Below the pieces are notes generated by a model, which did no database searches, was not told the origin of the DNA, and saw only the letters and a list, made by a program, of their open reading frames with translations. The position numbers and the translations under genes are program-made. Shown here piece by piece: positions 43,768 through 52,094 of a stretch of DNA of 64,000 nt. The first letter of the stretch is position 1, and the number at the start of each line of letters is the position of its first letter. The stretch comes from Aquimarina sediminis (GTDB lineage: Bacteria; Bacteroidota; Bacteroidia; Flavobacteriales; Flavobacteriaceae). The stretch covers positions 62,001 to 126,000 of the forward strand of contig NZ_POYJ01000012.1 of assembly GCF_002895435.1 (NCBI RefSeq), in the 5' to 3' direction.

Positions 43768-43810
43768 AAAACATCAAGCATGTTTTATAGAGCTCAAATA
43801 CAAGCTACGC

Positions 43811-44269
43811 TTATTGTATTGCCACATAAATATCTACTTCAGCATTCTTAGGGTTTTGTGCTTCCTCTCCATACATTTCAAAATCTGTTGTGTAAGTTCT
43901 ATTCATATCAATTTCCCATATTTTGGACCATTCATTAAAAGTAATTCCTTTAGTGATATCACCTTCTGCCGTAAATCTAGAATAAGTACTTCTTTGGATT
44001 TGTGCACTAGTCATTCCATCCGGAATAGTATCCAGATTTTTTACTTTACAACCTAATACCACTGTGTATTCTTCTGAATACTCATTCTTATAATCCATAT
44101 ACATTAGGTAAATAGTGTCGTCAATTTTATTTGGGATTGTATACAACATACTTTCATTTATAAATCTATCCCATAGGGTAGAAATGTCTTTTATAAATCG
44201 CTTATCTTTTTTGGATGTTTTTACCGAAATCCCTACAATCCAGAAAGGACCAATTTTAGTTTTTATCAT
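43811..44269 (-). CDS. GyrI-like small-molecule-binding domain protein
   Basis: The product has 152 residues from ATG 44269 (MIKTKIGPFWIVGISVKTSK); a longer in-frame start at 44323 would run across the candidate -7 box. It has the AraC-effector-binding/GyrI layout: GPFWIVGISVKT, LWDRFINESMLYTIPNK, YMDYKNEYSEEYTVVLGC, then FEMYGEEAQNPKNAEVDIYV. These domains bind hydrophobic cations or toxins and often stand alone. No DNA-binding domain is attached. It is probably a binding protein or a drug-responsive partner. Confidence 0.8.
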   Translation of the reverse strand: MIKTKIGPFWIVGISVKTSKKDKRFIKDISTLWDRFINESMLYTIPNKIDDTIYLMYMDYKNEYSEEYTVVLGCKVKNLDTIPDGMTSAQIQRSTYSRFTAEGDITKGITFNEWSKIWEIDMNRTYTTDFEMYGEEAQNPKNAEVDIYVAIQ

Positions 44270-44298
44270 AATTCTAAAGATTAAAATTAGTAGTGCTG

Positions 44299-44306
44299 CA
44301 AAGTTA
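44299..44306 (-). promoter_or_regulatory. -7 element of the GyrI-like gene
   Basis: TAACTTTG on the minus strand, a perfect TAnnTTTG, 29 nt before the ATG at 44269. It supports the shorter start. Confidence 0.42.
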
Positions 44307-44397
44307 TATGGGGTAGGTGACAAAGGTGTGTCAGGAGAGATATTGATACATTAATTCTATTTTTTGTAGCCTGTGGGATTAAGAATACAAGGTTGAG

Positions 44398-45591
44398 TTA
44401 GACAAATCGTAGTTTTTCAAATTTTTTATTTAAGATAGATTGATCATCGACTTCTAACCAATTCCCTAAGATTGTAGCATATATACTTCTAAAGTCTATT
44501 GAGTATTTTATATCGCCATTTTTGTCTAAGTCAAAAAGATTAGGTAATTCATTATAGACACCAGCCTTTTTTAATGAACCACCAATAACAATCACATTAT
44601 TAGCTGCACCATGATCTGTACCTTTACTTCCATTTTGTTTTACTCGTCTTCCAAATTCTGAAAAAGTAAGAATAAGAGTATCTTTAAATCGGTTGTTTTT
44701 CTTTAAATCGGAAACTAAGGCACCAACAGATTTGGAGTAGATTTTAAGTAACCTATCCTGACTGCTTAGTTGATTGGCATGACTATCAAATCCTCCAAGG
44801 GAAGTATAGTATACTCTTGTTTTTAAACCGGATATTACAAAATTAGAAATAGTTTTTAGGCTTTTCGCAAAAGGGTTTTGTGGATATTCTGCTGTGGTTC
44901 TATAAATTTTTGAAGTAGAATGAATATGAGAAACTGAGGAGTACGTTTCTAACATAGTTTTATACAGGTATCCTTGATTATCGTCATCCAACATTTCTTT
45001 TTGGGTTGTAGAGATTAGATTTTTAAAAAGTGGCTCTTGAGTGGTTCGATACAATCGATCTGGGTCAGAAATAGCCATTCCATTTATAGACTTTCCTTTC
45101 ATTGCCAGGGATAATGAATTATCTACTTCTATCGCCTGATATGAATGTTGGCAATTGGCATCGAGATATCGACCTATCCAACCGGTGTGTAAATATTGGT
45201 TTGTATCGCAAGCCGATTGCCAGATATCTGTACTTCTAAAATGTGATCTATTTGGGTTAGGGTATCCTACATTGTTAATGATGGATACTTCACCTTTATC
45301 ATACAGTTCTTTGATTTCTTTTAAATTATCATTAAACGCTAAGTCATTCGTTATTTTAATAGTCTCTGTTTTCTTTTTGGCAATTGATGGTCTAAGACTA
45401 TGGTAAATATCATTACTGATAGGAATAATACTATTTAACCCATCATTACCACCAGAAAGTTGAATGATAATTACATTCTTGTATCCAGATAGCTGATGCG
45501 CAGATAAAAATTCCATCCCTTTTAAAAAAGAAGGAACTAAAGTCATTCCCGACGCAAAAACTGATTGTTTTAAAAAATCTCTTCGCTTCAT
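44398..45591 (-). CDS. DUF1501 protein with a twin-arginine-like export signal
   Basis: The 397-residue protein starts MKRRDFLKQSVFASGMTLVP, a Tat-type signal, so a folded or cofactor-bound form is probably exported. The DUF1501 core shows NVIIIQLSGGNDGLNSIIPI, SHFRSTDIWQSA, and LTFSEFGRRVKQNGSKGTDH with Asp and His that match the metal-binding C-terminus of the sulfatase-like superfamily. It follows the DUF1800 gene by 13 nt, a pairing seen across Bacteroidota and Planctomycetes. The joint function is not known. Confidence 0.87.
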   Translation of the reverse strand: MKRRDFLKQSVFASGMTLVPSFLKGMEFLSAHQLSGYKNVIIIQLSGGNDGLNSIIPISNDIYHSLRPSIAKKKTETIKITNDLAFNDNLKEIKELYDKGEVSIINNVGYPNPNRSHFRSTDIWQSACDTNQYLHTGWIGRYLDANCQHSYQAIEVDNSLSLAMKGKSINGMAISDPDRLYRTTQEPLFKNLISTTQKEMLDDDNQGYLYKTMLETYSSVSHIHSTSKIYRTTAEYPQNPFAKSLKTISNFVISGLKTRVYYTSLGGFDSHANQLSSQDRLLKIYSKSVGALVSDLKKNNRFKDTLILTFSEFGRRVKQNGSKGTDHGAANNVIVIGGSLKKAGVYNELPNLFDLDKNGDIKYSIDFRSIYATILGNWLEVDDQSILNKKFEKLRFV

Positions 45592-45604
45592 GGTAGTTTG
45601 GTTT

Positions 45605-47005
45605 TTAGCAAAGTTGATACTCAGGCAAGCTCAATAAACCAATAACAAAGCTTTTGGTATCCGTTATATCTATAGCTGCCATAACTCTTTTTGCTGTTGA
45701 GGATAATTCTGGTTGAAGTATAAATTTGGTTAACTCAGTTTCATCTATACTTCCTAGGGTGGAGAGAAAAATATTCCAGTTTGAGGTGGTTTTTACCTTT
45801 TTCTCTACCTTAGATTTTATTTTTTTATATAACTGCTCTTTCGCCATCATATTTTCAGTCTTTTTTTGATCAATCAATGGGATTACTCCGCCATTAAGGA
45901 GTATGGATGGTAGTTTTAGCCGAAGCATTAGGGTAGAATTATCAATCCATGTTTTTCCTCCTGGCCAACCTGCTACATTAGGAGGAAAAAATAACATTTG
46001 ATTTAGTTTTTTTTGTAAATAGAGTACTGTTTTTGGATCATTGTATTTGATTTCAAAAGATCTGCTGAGTCCAATCAATAATTCAATTGGAGATTTAATT
46101 TTGGCACCAATATTTTCATCATTATAAAACCAATCACTTTTAATAATTGATCTAATGAGTGTTTTAAGGTTGTAATTGGAATCATAAAAGATTTTGGATA
46201 GCTGTTCTACATGATTTTGATTTATAATTGGATTTACCAAATAGGTATACAATTTTTGAGTAATATATTTGGCAGTTTGCTTTTCTTCTAAAAGAATTTT
46301 GATAATATCTTCTCCTTTAAAGTTTCCAGTTTTTCCCAAAACTGTTTTAGAACCATAATCATGCTGTTTTATTCTAAAAATAAATGTTCCGTTTTTATCA
46401 AAATTCCAACCGGTAAAAGCTCTGGCAGCTTCTTTAATATCTGTTTCTGTATATATGTTGTCTCTGCCAAGAGTAAAAAGTTCCATAATTTCTCGTGCAA
46501 AATTTTCATTAGGATGATTTTTTCTATTTTGGCGATTGTTCAAAAAAGTAAGCATTGCAGGAGATTTTGATACCTCCAATAGCATGTCTCCAAAATTTCC
46601 TAATGCGTGTTTACGGATTATGTTATTAAGATGCACATTAGCTCTGGGCATTTTGATTCTCACCGCAAAATGATCATGAAAAAACAAAGTCATCTTTTCT
46701 CGTAGCGTTTGGCGAGTATCAATTAATTGTTGAAACCAAAGTACGTTAAGCTCATTCATTTTTTTTCTACGAAGCTGGCTCAATTGCTTGCGCTCTTGTG
46801 GGGATAAATTAGCAGGTCGTTTTTCTAATACTTTATCAAATATGGATAATGTAGAACTTGATTTACTTTCTGTAAACAATCTATCAGTAATTTGATTCTT
46901 AGAAAGCGTTCTTACTTTTTTAAGATCTATAGCAGAAATCCCAAAGCCTACTCGCCAATAAAGGTGTTGGATTTGTTTGTCGGATAAGTGATTATTCATA
47001 CTCAT
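45605..47005 (-). CDS. DUF1800 protein
   Basis: This 466-residue protein, all-alpha by composition, begins HLYWRVGFGISAIDLKKVR. The family hallmark HPNENFAREIMELFTLG is present near residue 165, as are EAARAFTGWNF and FPPNVAGWPGGKTWID. No signal peptide is clear at the N-terminus. It is the promoter-proximal gene of the DUF1800-DUF1501 operon. An extracellular enzyme or carrier role has been guessed for such pairs, but no catalytic proof is seen here. Confidence 0.87.
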   Translation of the reverse strand: MSMNNHLSDKQIQHLYWRVGFGISAIDLKKVRTLSKNQITDRLFTESKSSSTLSIFDKVLEKRPANLSPQERKQLSQLRRKKMNELNVLWFQQLIDTRQTLREKMTLFFHDHFAVRIKMPRANVHLNNIIRKHALGNFGDMLLEVSKSPAMLTFLNNRQNRKNHPNENFAREIMELFTLGRDNIYTETDIKEAARAFTGWNFDKNGTFIFRIKQHDYGSKTVLGKTGNFKGEDIIKILLEEKQTAKYITQKLYTYLVNPIINQNHVEQLSKIFYDSNYNLKTLIRSIIKSDWFYNDENIGAKIKSPIELLIGLSRSFEIKYNDPKTVLYLQKKLNQMLFFPPNVAGWPGGKTWIDNSTLMLRLKLPSILLNGGVIPLIDQKKTENMMAKEQLYKKIKSKVEKKVKTTSNWNIFLSTLGSIDETELTKFILQPELSSTAKRVMAAIDITDTKSFVIGLLSLPEYQLC

Positions 47006-47206
47006 AACATTTGGATGTTTGACTATGATAATAGGATAAAGGTTTAATTAGTTATGCTAATAAAGCCTGGTTTTGAAGTTGGAAACAGGGGTTTTGTCCA
47101 GTAAATAGGTAGGTAAAAGGTGTTTGGGATAGGGTAGAGCCTTACAAATTATTTTTGTAATTTTTTAATTTTAGAGAGTAAGTAAAATAATTATTGTAGA
47201 GCTACG

Positions 47207-47602
47207 CTATTGTTTTTTTAACTCTAGTAGATCCCATTTATTACCATATAGATCTTCAAAAACAACTACAGTACCGTAGGGCTCTTCTCTTGGTTGTTCT
47301 AGAAACGAGATTCCTTTAGATTTCATATCGTTATAGTCTTTCCAGAAATCATCCGTATGTAGAAAAAGAAATACGCGACCACCAGTTTGGTTGCCAATTG
47401 ATTTTTCTTGTTTAGAGTTAGCAGCTTTTGCTAACAAGATATTAGTTTCTGCTTGATTATTAGGAGCAATAAGAACCCATCGTTTGTTATTGTCTAGTTG
47501 AATGTCTTCAATAAGCTCAAAATTAAGCTTGTCTACATAAAAACGAATAGCTTCGTCATAATCCCTGACGACAAGTGCAACAGACCCAATTTTTCTTTTC
47601 AC
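47207..47602 (-). CDS. VOC-superfamily protein (glyoxalase/dioxygenase-like)
   Basis: The 131-residue protein shows the two paired beta-alpha-beta-beta-beta modules of the VOC fold: IGSVALVVRDYDEAIRFYVD at the start, then FLFLHTDDFWKDYNDMKSKG and YGTVVVFEDLYGNKWDLLEL at the end. A His, an Asp and a Glu could serve as metal ligands. It lies 6 nt after coaD, in the same operon. The reaction is not predictable. Confidence 0.87.
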   Translation of the reverse strand: MKRKIGSVALVVRDYDEAIRFYVDKLNFELIEDIQLDNNKRWVLIAPNNQAETNILLAKAANSKQEKSIGNQTGGRVFLFLHTDDFWKDYNDMKSKGISFLEQPREEPYGTVVVFEDLYGNKWDLLELKKQ

Positions 47603-47608
47603 AAAAAT

Positions 47609-48064
47609 CTATTTTAATCGTACCGTATCAGGAACCAACTCAGAGACATCGCCTCCATTACGAATTACATCACGCACAATCGAAGAAGAAATATAGCTTT
47701 TACCAGAAGAAGTCAGTAGAAACACGGTTTCAATTTCAGACATTTTTCTATTCGTATGAGCAATTGCTTTCTCGAACTCAAAATCACCGGGATTGCGTAA
47801 TCCTCTCAAAATAAATTGAGCATTTTGTTTCTTACAAAAATCTACTGTTAACCCCTTATAGGTCATTACTTTGATTTTTGGCTCATCTTTAAATGCCTCT
47901 TCGATAAAATGTTTACGTTCTTCTAAAGAAAACATATACTTTTTCTCAGAATTTACGCCTATTGCAAGAATAACTTCATCAAAAAGAGTAAGACCTCTTT
48001 CGATAATATCATAGTGTCCTAAAGTGATTGGGTCAAACGATCCCGGAAAAACGGCTCTTCTCAT
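47609..48064 (-). CDS. coaD: Pantetheine-phosphate adenylyltransferase
   Basis: CoaD makes dephospho-CoA from ATP and 4'-phosphopantetheine. The 151 residues show the N-terminal FPGSFDPITLGHYD (the HxGH-type nucleotidyl motif is TLGH), VILAIGVNSEKKYMF, and RGLRNPGDFEFEKAIAHTNR. The C-terminus has the ATP-binding YISSSIVRDV. It shares an operon with the VOC gene, and its own -7 box is close upstream. Confidence 0.96.
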   Translation of the reverse strand: MRRAVFPGSFDPITLGHYDIIERGLTLFDEVILAIGVNSEKKYMFSLEERKHFIEEAFKDEPKIKVMTYKGLTVDFCKKQNAQFILRGLRNPGDFEFEKAIAHTNRKMSEIETVFLLTSSGKSYISSSIVRDVIRNGGDVSELVPDTVRLK

Positions 48065-48088
48065 TACTGACTATTAATGGTGTATGTA

Positions 48089-48096
48089 CAAAGATA
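48089..48096 (-). promoter_or_regulatory. -7 element of coaD
   Basis: TATCTTTG on the minus strand, a perfect TAnnTTTG, 24 nt before the ATG at 48064. Confidence 0.45.
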
Positions 48097-48126
48097 ATTC
48101 AAATTATAATTTTATGAGTACTACCT

Positions 48127-49110
48127 TTATTTTGATTGGTTTATACAAGATTCTATTGCATTAGAGAACAACTCCTTTAGGCTTATTCCCGCTTTTTGAG
48201 CTTGCTGAGGTAAGATACTTGCCTCACTTAGTCCTGGATTGGTGTTCATTTCTACAAAATGAGGTTCTCCATTATGAAAGATATATTCACTTCTCGAAAA
48301 CCCTTTCATTTTTAAAATCTGATATACTTTTAATGCCAGGTCATGCACTTTTTTGGTGTCCTCTGTAGATAAACGAGCTGGGGTGATTTCTTCAGATTGC
48401 CCTAAATATTTAGCCTCATAATCAAAGAATTCATTTTCTGTTACAATCTCGGTAATTGGTAATACTGTATCGATACCATTATGTTGTATAACCCCTACAG
48501 AGACTTCGGTGCCACTCAAAAAAGATTCTATAATAATTTCATCATCTTCTTTGTAGGCAGTTTCAATAGCAGGAAGGAGTTCTTCTGTTTTTTTAACTTT
48601 TGATACTCCATAGCTGCTTCCTGCTTTATTTGCTTTTACAAAACAAGGCAGTCCAACTTTATCTAGGATGGCTTTACTATCTATAGCATCTCCTTTGTTT
48701 AAAAAATAATTCGTAGCGGTTGGTATTCCATAAGGCTTTAATGCACTGATACAATCACGTTTGTTGAAAGTAAGTCCGGCCTGATAGAAGTCACATGAAG
48801 TTTGCGGGATTTCTATTAACTCAAAATATGCTTGTAATAGACCATCTTCTCCCGGAGTACCATGAACCGTATTAAAAGCTGCATCAAAGGTAATTTTGGT
48901 TCCTTCTAATAGTACTGAAAAGTCATTTTTATCAATATTGTGTTTTTGATCATGATCATCTACATAATACCAGCCATCTTTAGTGATGTGTATTCTAAAC
49001 GGGCGATATTGATCTTTGTCGAGATATTTATATACAACATTTCCGCTTTGGATAGAGATTTCAAACTCACTTGAATATCCTCCCATCAAAATGGCGATGT
49101 TTTTTTTCAT
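48127..49110 (-). CDS. ddl: D-alanine--D-alanine ligase
   Basis: Ddl is an ATP-grasp enzyme that makes D-Ala-D-Ala for peptidoglycan. The 327 residues show the N-terminal LMGGYSSEFEISIQSG, HGTPGEDGLLQAYFELI, GLPCFVKANKAGSSYGVSKV for ATP binding, and FVEMNTNPGLSEASILPQQ with the catalytic metal ligands. The context is divergent from the PASTA gene, with separate -7 boxes. Confidence 0.96.
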   Translation of the reverse strand: MKKNIAILMGGYSSEFEISIQSGNVVYKYLDKDQYRPFRIHITKDGWYYVDDHDQKHNIDKNDFSVLLEGTKITFDAAFNTVHGTPGEDGLLQAYFELIEIPQTSCDFYQAGLTFNKRDCISALKPYGIPTATNYFLNKGDAIDSKAILDKVGLPCFVKANKAGSSYGVSKVKKTEELLPAIETAYKEDDEIIIESFLSGTEVSVGVIQHNGIDTVLPITEIVTENEFFDYEAKYLGQSEEITPARLSTEDTKKVHDLALKVYQILKMKGFSRSEYIFHNGEPHFVEMNTNPGLSEASILPQQAQKAGISLKELFSNAIESCINQSK

Positions 49111-49127
49111 AGTGTAACTTTTAAAAA

Positions 49128-49135
49128 CAAAAATA
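49128..49135 (-). promoter_or_regulatory. -7 element of ddl
   Basis: TATTTTTG on the minus strand, a perfect TAnnTTTG, 17 nt before the ATG at 49110. Confidence 0.45.
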
Positions 49136-49176
49136 TCATTTATCTTATAAGAAAAGCTTAAAACTCTTCGTTTTTA

Positions 49177-49184
49177 TATATTTG
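49177..49184 (+). promoter_or_regulatory. -7 element of the PASTA-rluD operon
   Basis: TATATTTG is a perfect TAnnTTTG, 20 nt before the ATG at 49205. The divergent ddl -7 box is about 42 nt away, so both genes share this short intergenic region. Confidence 0.45.
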
Positions 49185-49204
49185 TCCAAATTATTGATGT
49201 ATTT

Positions 49205-49789
49205 ATGAATTTCTTTAGAGACCTTTTTAAGTTTTTGTACAGTAAAATCTTCTTGATACAACTGGTATTGGCAGTTGCGATGCTTGCTATTCTATCCTAT
49301 GTAGCGTTGCAATGGTTAGAAAGCACAACAAATCATAATCAACGAATTGTGGTGCCTAGTTTGAGTAAAAAAACGCTGGATGAAGTTGCCCAAACTCTTG
49401 AGGCAAAGGATTTGAGATATGAAGTTCAGGATTCGGCAAATTTTAATCCTGATTATCCTAGATTTTCTGTTATTGAACAAAACCCTACTGCCGGTAGTGA
49501 GGTTAAAGAAAATCGTAAGATATACGTGACTTTAAACCCTTCTGGATATCGCAAAATTGAAGTTCCTAATGTGGTACAGAGAACAAGAAGACAAGCCGAA
49601 CCAAAACTAAAAGCTTTAGGATTTGAAATAGGAGATGTTACTTATAAGCCAAATATTGCCAAAGATATGGTCTTAGAGCTTAGACATAAGGGTAAAAGAC
49701 TAAAACCAGGTACCAAATTAATGAAAACCTCTACAATAGATTTGGTTCTCGGAGATGGACAAGAAAGTACATTAAACCTATCTAATTGA
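49205..49789 (+). CDS. Membrane protein with two PASTA domains
   Basis: The 194-residue protein has an N-terminal helix (IFLIQLVLAVAMLAILSYVA, about 15-35) with the rest outside the membrane. Two PASTA modules follow (about 44-112 and 117-186): VPSLSKKTLDEVAQTLEAK, VIEQNPTAGSEVKENRKIYV, then VPNVVQRTRRQAEPKLKALG. PASTA modules bind muropeptide or beta-lactam, but no kinase domain is attached here. Its stop overlaps the rluD-like start. A cell-wall role also fits the ddl neighbour. Confidence 0.9.
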   Translation: MNFFRDLFKFLYSKIFLIQLVLAVAMLAILSYVALQWLESTTNHNQRIVVPSLSKKTLDEVAQTLEAKDLRYEVQDSANFNPDYPRFSVIEQNPTAGSEVKENRKIYVTLNPSGYRKIEVPNVVQRTRRQAEPKLKALGFEIGDVTYKPNIAKDMVLELRHKGKRLKPGTKLMKTSTIDLVLGDGQESTLNLSN

Positions 49790-50841
49790 TTTTGGACAAA
49801 ACTATACATACAGGAGATTTTGATGCCAGTGATGATGAACTCTATGAACATCATCGTTTTGTTGCTGGAGCTGGTCAAGTACCTTTGCGAGTTGATAAGT
49901 TTTTGATGAATTTTGTTGAAAACGCGACCCGTAATAAAATACAACAAGCTGCAAAAGAAGGTAGTGTTTTTGTTAATGATATTGCCGTAAAATCAAATTA
50001 TAAGGTAAAACCAAATGATGTGGTAAGGGTATTGTTTTCACATCCACCTTACGAAAACTTACTTACTCCAGAGAATATCCCATTAGATATAGTCTATGAG
50101 GATGAGGTATTATTGGTTGTTAACAAACCTGCAGGAATGGTAGTGCATCCTGGTCATGGTAATTATTCGGGCACATTGATAAATGCTTTGATCTATCATT
50201 TTGATAATTTACCAAATAATAGTAGTAACCGTCCAGGGTTGGTACATCGAATAGATAAAGATACTAGTGGGTTGTTAGTGGTAGCCAAAACAGAAGAAGC
50301 TATGACCCATCTTGCTAAGCAGTTTTTTGATAAAACCAGTAAACGTGAGTATGTTGCTCTTGTATGGGGAAATATAAGCGAAGATGAAGGAACTGTTGAA
50401 GGAAATATAGGTCGCCACCCTAAAAATAGGTTACAAAATACGGTTTTTGAAGGAGAGGAAGAAGAGAAAGGAAAACCAGCGATTACACACTATAAAGTTA
50501 TAGAGCGATTAGGGTATGTAACCATGGTTTCTTGCAGGCTAGAGACAGGTAGAACTCATCAGATCAGAGTTCATATGAAGCACATTGGGCATACGCTTTT
50601 TAATGATGAACGCTATGGAGGAGAGAAAATATTAAAAGGAACTACATTTACGAAATATAAGCAGTTTGTAGATAACTGTTTTAAAGTATTACCCAGGCAA
50701 GCTTTGCATGCCAGAACGCTTGGATTTGAACACCCCATAACTGGAGAACATATGCATTTTGAAGCTCCAATCCCAGATGATATAAAACAATGTGTAGAAC
50801 GTTGGAGAAAGTATGCCAAAAACCAATTATCCGGTGATTAA
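49786..50841 (+). CDS. rluD: RluA-family 23S rRNA pseudouridine synthase
   Basis: The 351-residue protein has an S4 RNA-binding domain (about 30-95, VDKFLMNFVENATRNKIQQ) and a catalytic domain with RPGLVHRIDKDTSGLLVV containing the active-site Asp. It modifies uridines in 23S rRNA; RluD is the closest name but paralogues exist. No ATG fits: the frame opens with TTG at 49786 (overlapping the PASTA stop TGA) or TTG at 49792. Coupled translation from the PASTA gene is likely. Confidence 0.9.
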   Translation: MILDKTIHTGDFDASDDELYEHHRFVAGAGQVPLRVDKFLMNFVENATRNKIQQAAKEGSVFVNDIAVKSNYKVKPNDVVRVLFSHPPYENLLTPENIPLDIVYEDEVLLVVNKPAGMVVHPGHGNYSGTLINALIYHFDNLPNNSSNRPGLVHRIDKDTSGLLVVAKTEEAMTHLAKQFFDKTSKREYVALVWGNISEDEGTVEGNIGRHPKNRLQNTVFEGEEEEKGKPAITHYKVIERLGYVTMVSCRLETGRTHQIRVHMKHIGHTLFNDERYGGEKILKGTTFTKYKQFVDNCFKVLPRQALHARTLGFEHPITGEHMHFEAPIPDDIKQCVERWRKYAKNQLSGD

Positions 50842-50909
50842 CATATAGTTCACTACTTTGTAATATATAGGAAAGTACCGTCAGTATGCTTTCTTAAAAT
50901 AAGTAACTA

Positions 50910-52004
50910 ATGGAAATTTCTTTTTTAGAAATATTTATCCTGATCGGTATAATTCATGGTTTTGTTTTAGGTATAATTATCCTATTTTCTAAATTTTTTA
51001 AAGATCAAAGTAATGCTTATTTAGGGTATACTTTGATCATATTATCTGTTATAGGATTGAATAACTGGTTTTGGGATCTGGGAGAAAACCCGTTTTTGAT
51101 ATCAGTATTTGATTTGTTTTTATGGCAGTTTTTATACCCAGTAACATTATTTGTGTTTTTTGTCAAAAAAATAAGACATCCTTTATGGAAAAGTAATGTC
51201 GTTTATTTTCTTTATGTTCCTTTCCTAATTTTAAGTATAATTAATACCATTATCTCATTCGATACCGTTTTTGGGTATTATGAAATTATACTACCTAATA
51301 AAGAAAAGGCAGTCTATCTTTTTTATAAAATAGTTAGCGTACTTTCAATTGTTTTTCCTACCATTTTTATTGTAATATCTTTTATATATCTATTTTGTTT
51401 ACGATCTGATTTTGACATAAAATGGATTAAAAGAATATGGATTTTTATTACTCTTTTAGAGATTTATGGTATGGCTTTAGAAGGGTTTAGGTTTATGTAT
51501 GATTATAAAATGTCATTAACCTACTTATGGGTGGGGGTTTCTGTTTTTATGTACTGGTTAATTTATAAAGGATTGTATCGGTTTAAATTATCTAATGATA
51601 AATACGAAATTAGAGATTATCTAAGACAGACCACTACTCACGAAGAAATAAGAAAAACAAAAGAGACTAATTCTCATATAGAACAGCTATTGATATTGAT
51701 ACAACAAGAAAATATTCATCATAATCCAAGTCTTAATCGAGATATGGTTGCAAAAAAGTTAGGGATAAGTAGTGGATATCTTTCAGAACAAATCAATAAA
51801 AAGAGCGGTAAAAACTTCTCAGAGTTTATCAATAGTTATAGAGTACAGGATATACTAAAAATGATTCTTGACCCAGAGTTTGATAAATACAGTATGTTAG
51901 CTATTGGTCTTGAGGCAGGTTTCAACTCTAAAACTACTTTTTATACTGCGTTTAAAAAGGAGATGGGAATGTCTCCTAACGAATATAAAAAACGAAATAG
52001 ATAG
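50910..52004 (+). CDS. Membrane-bound AraC-family regulator
   Basis: The 364-residue protein is about seven N-terminal membrane helices (EIFILIGIIHGFVLGIIILF, then others to about 220). A C-terminal AraC DNA-binding domain (about 268-364) follows with MVAKKLGISSGYLSEQI, SEFINSYRVQDI and AGFNSKTTFYTAFKKEMGM. It may sense a membrane or extracellular cue and activate genes directly. The amidohydrolase gene follows after 90 nt on the same strand and may be a target. Confidence 0.88.
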   Translation: MEISFLEIFILIGIIHGFVLGIIILFSKFFKDQSNAYLGYTLIILSVIGLNNWFWDLGENPFLISVFDLFLWQFLYPVTLFVFFVKKIRHPLWKSNVVYFLYVPFLILSIINTIISFDTVFGYYEIILPNKEKAVYLFYKIVSVLSIVFPTIFIVISFIYLFCLRSDFDIKWIKRIWIFITLLEIYGMALEGFRFMYDYKMSLTYLWVGVSVFMYWLIYKGLYRFKLSNDKYEIRDYLRQTTTHEEIRKTKETNSHIEQLLILIQQENIHHNPSLNRDMVAKKLGISSGYLSEQINKKSGKNFSEFINSYRVQDILKMILDPEFDKYSMLAIGLEAGFNSKTTFYTAFKKEMGMSPNEYKKRNR

Positions 52005-52094
52005 GTTCGGTTTTCTCAGATCCTTACAATATAGAACTCGACAATTATAAGCGCTTATTAGGTTTGACATCGATAATTTTAAAAAAAAATAAAG

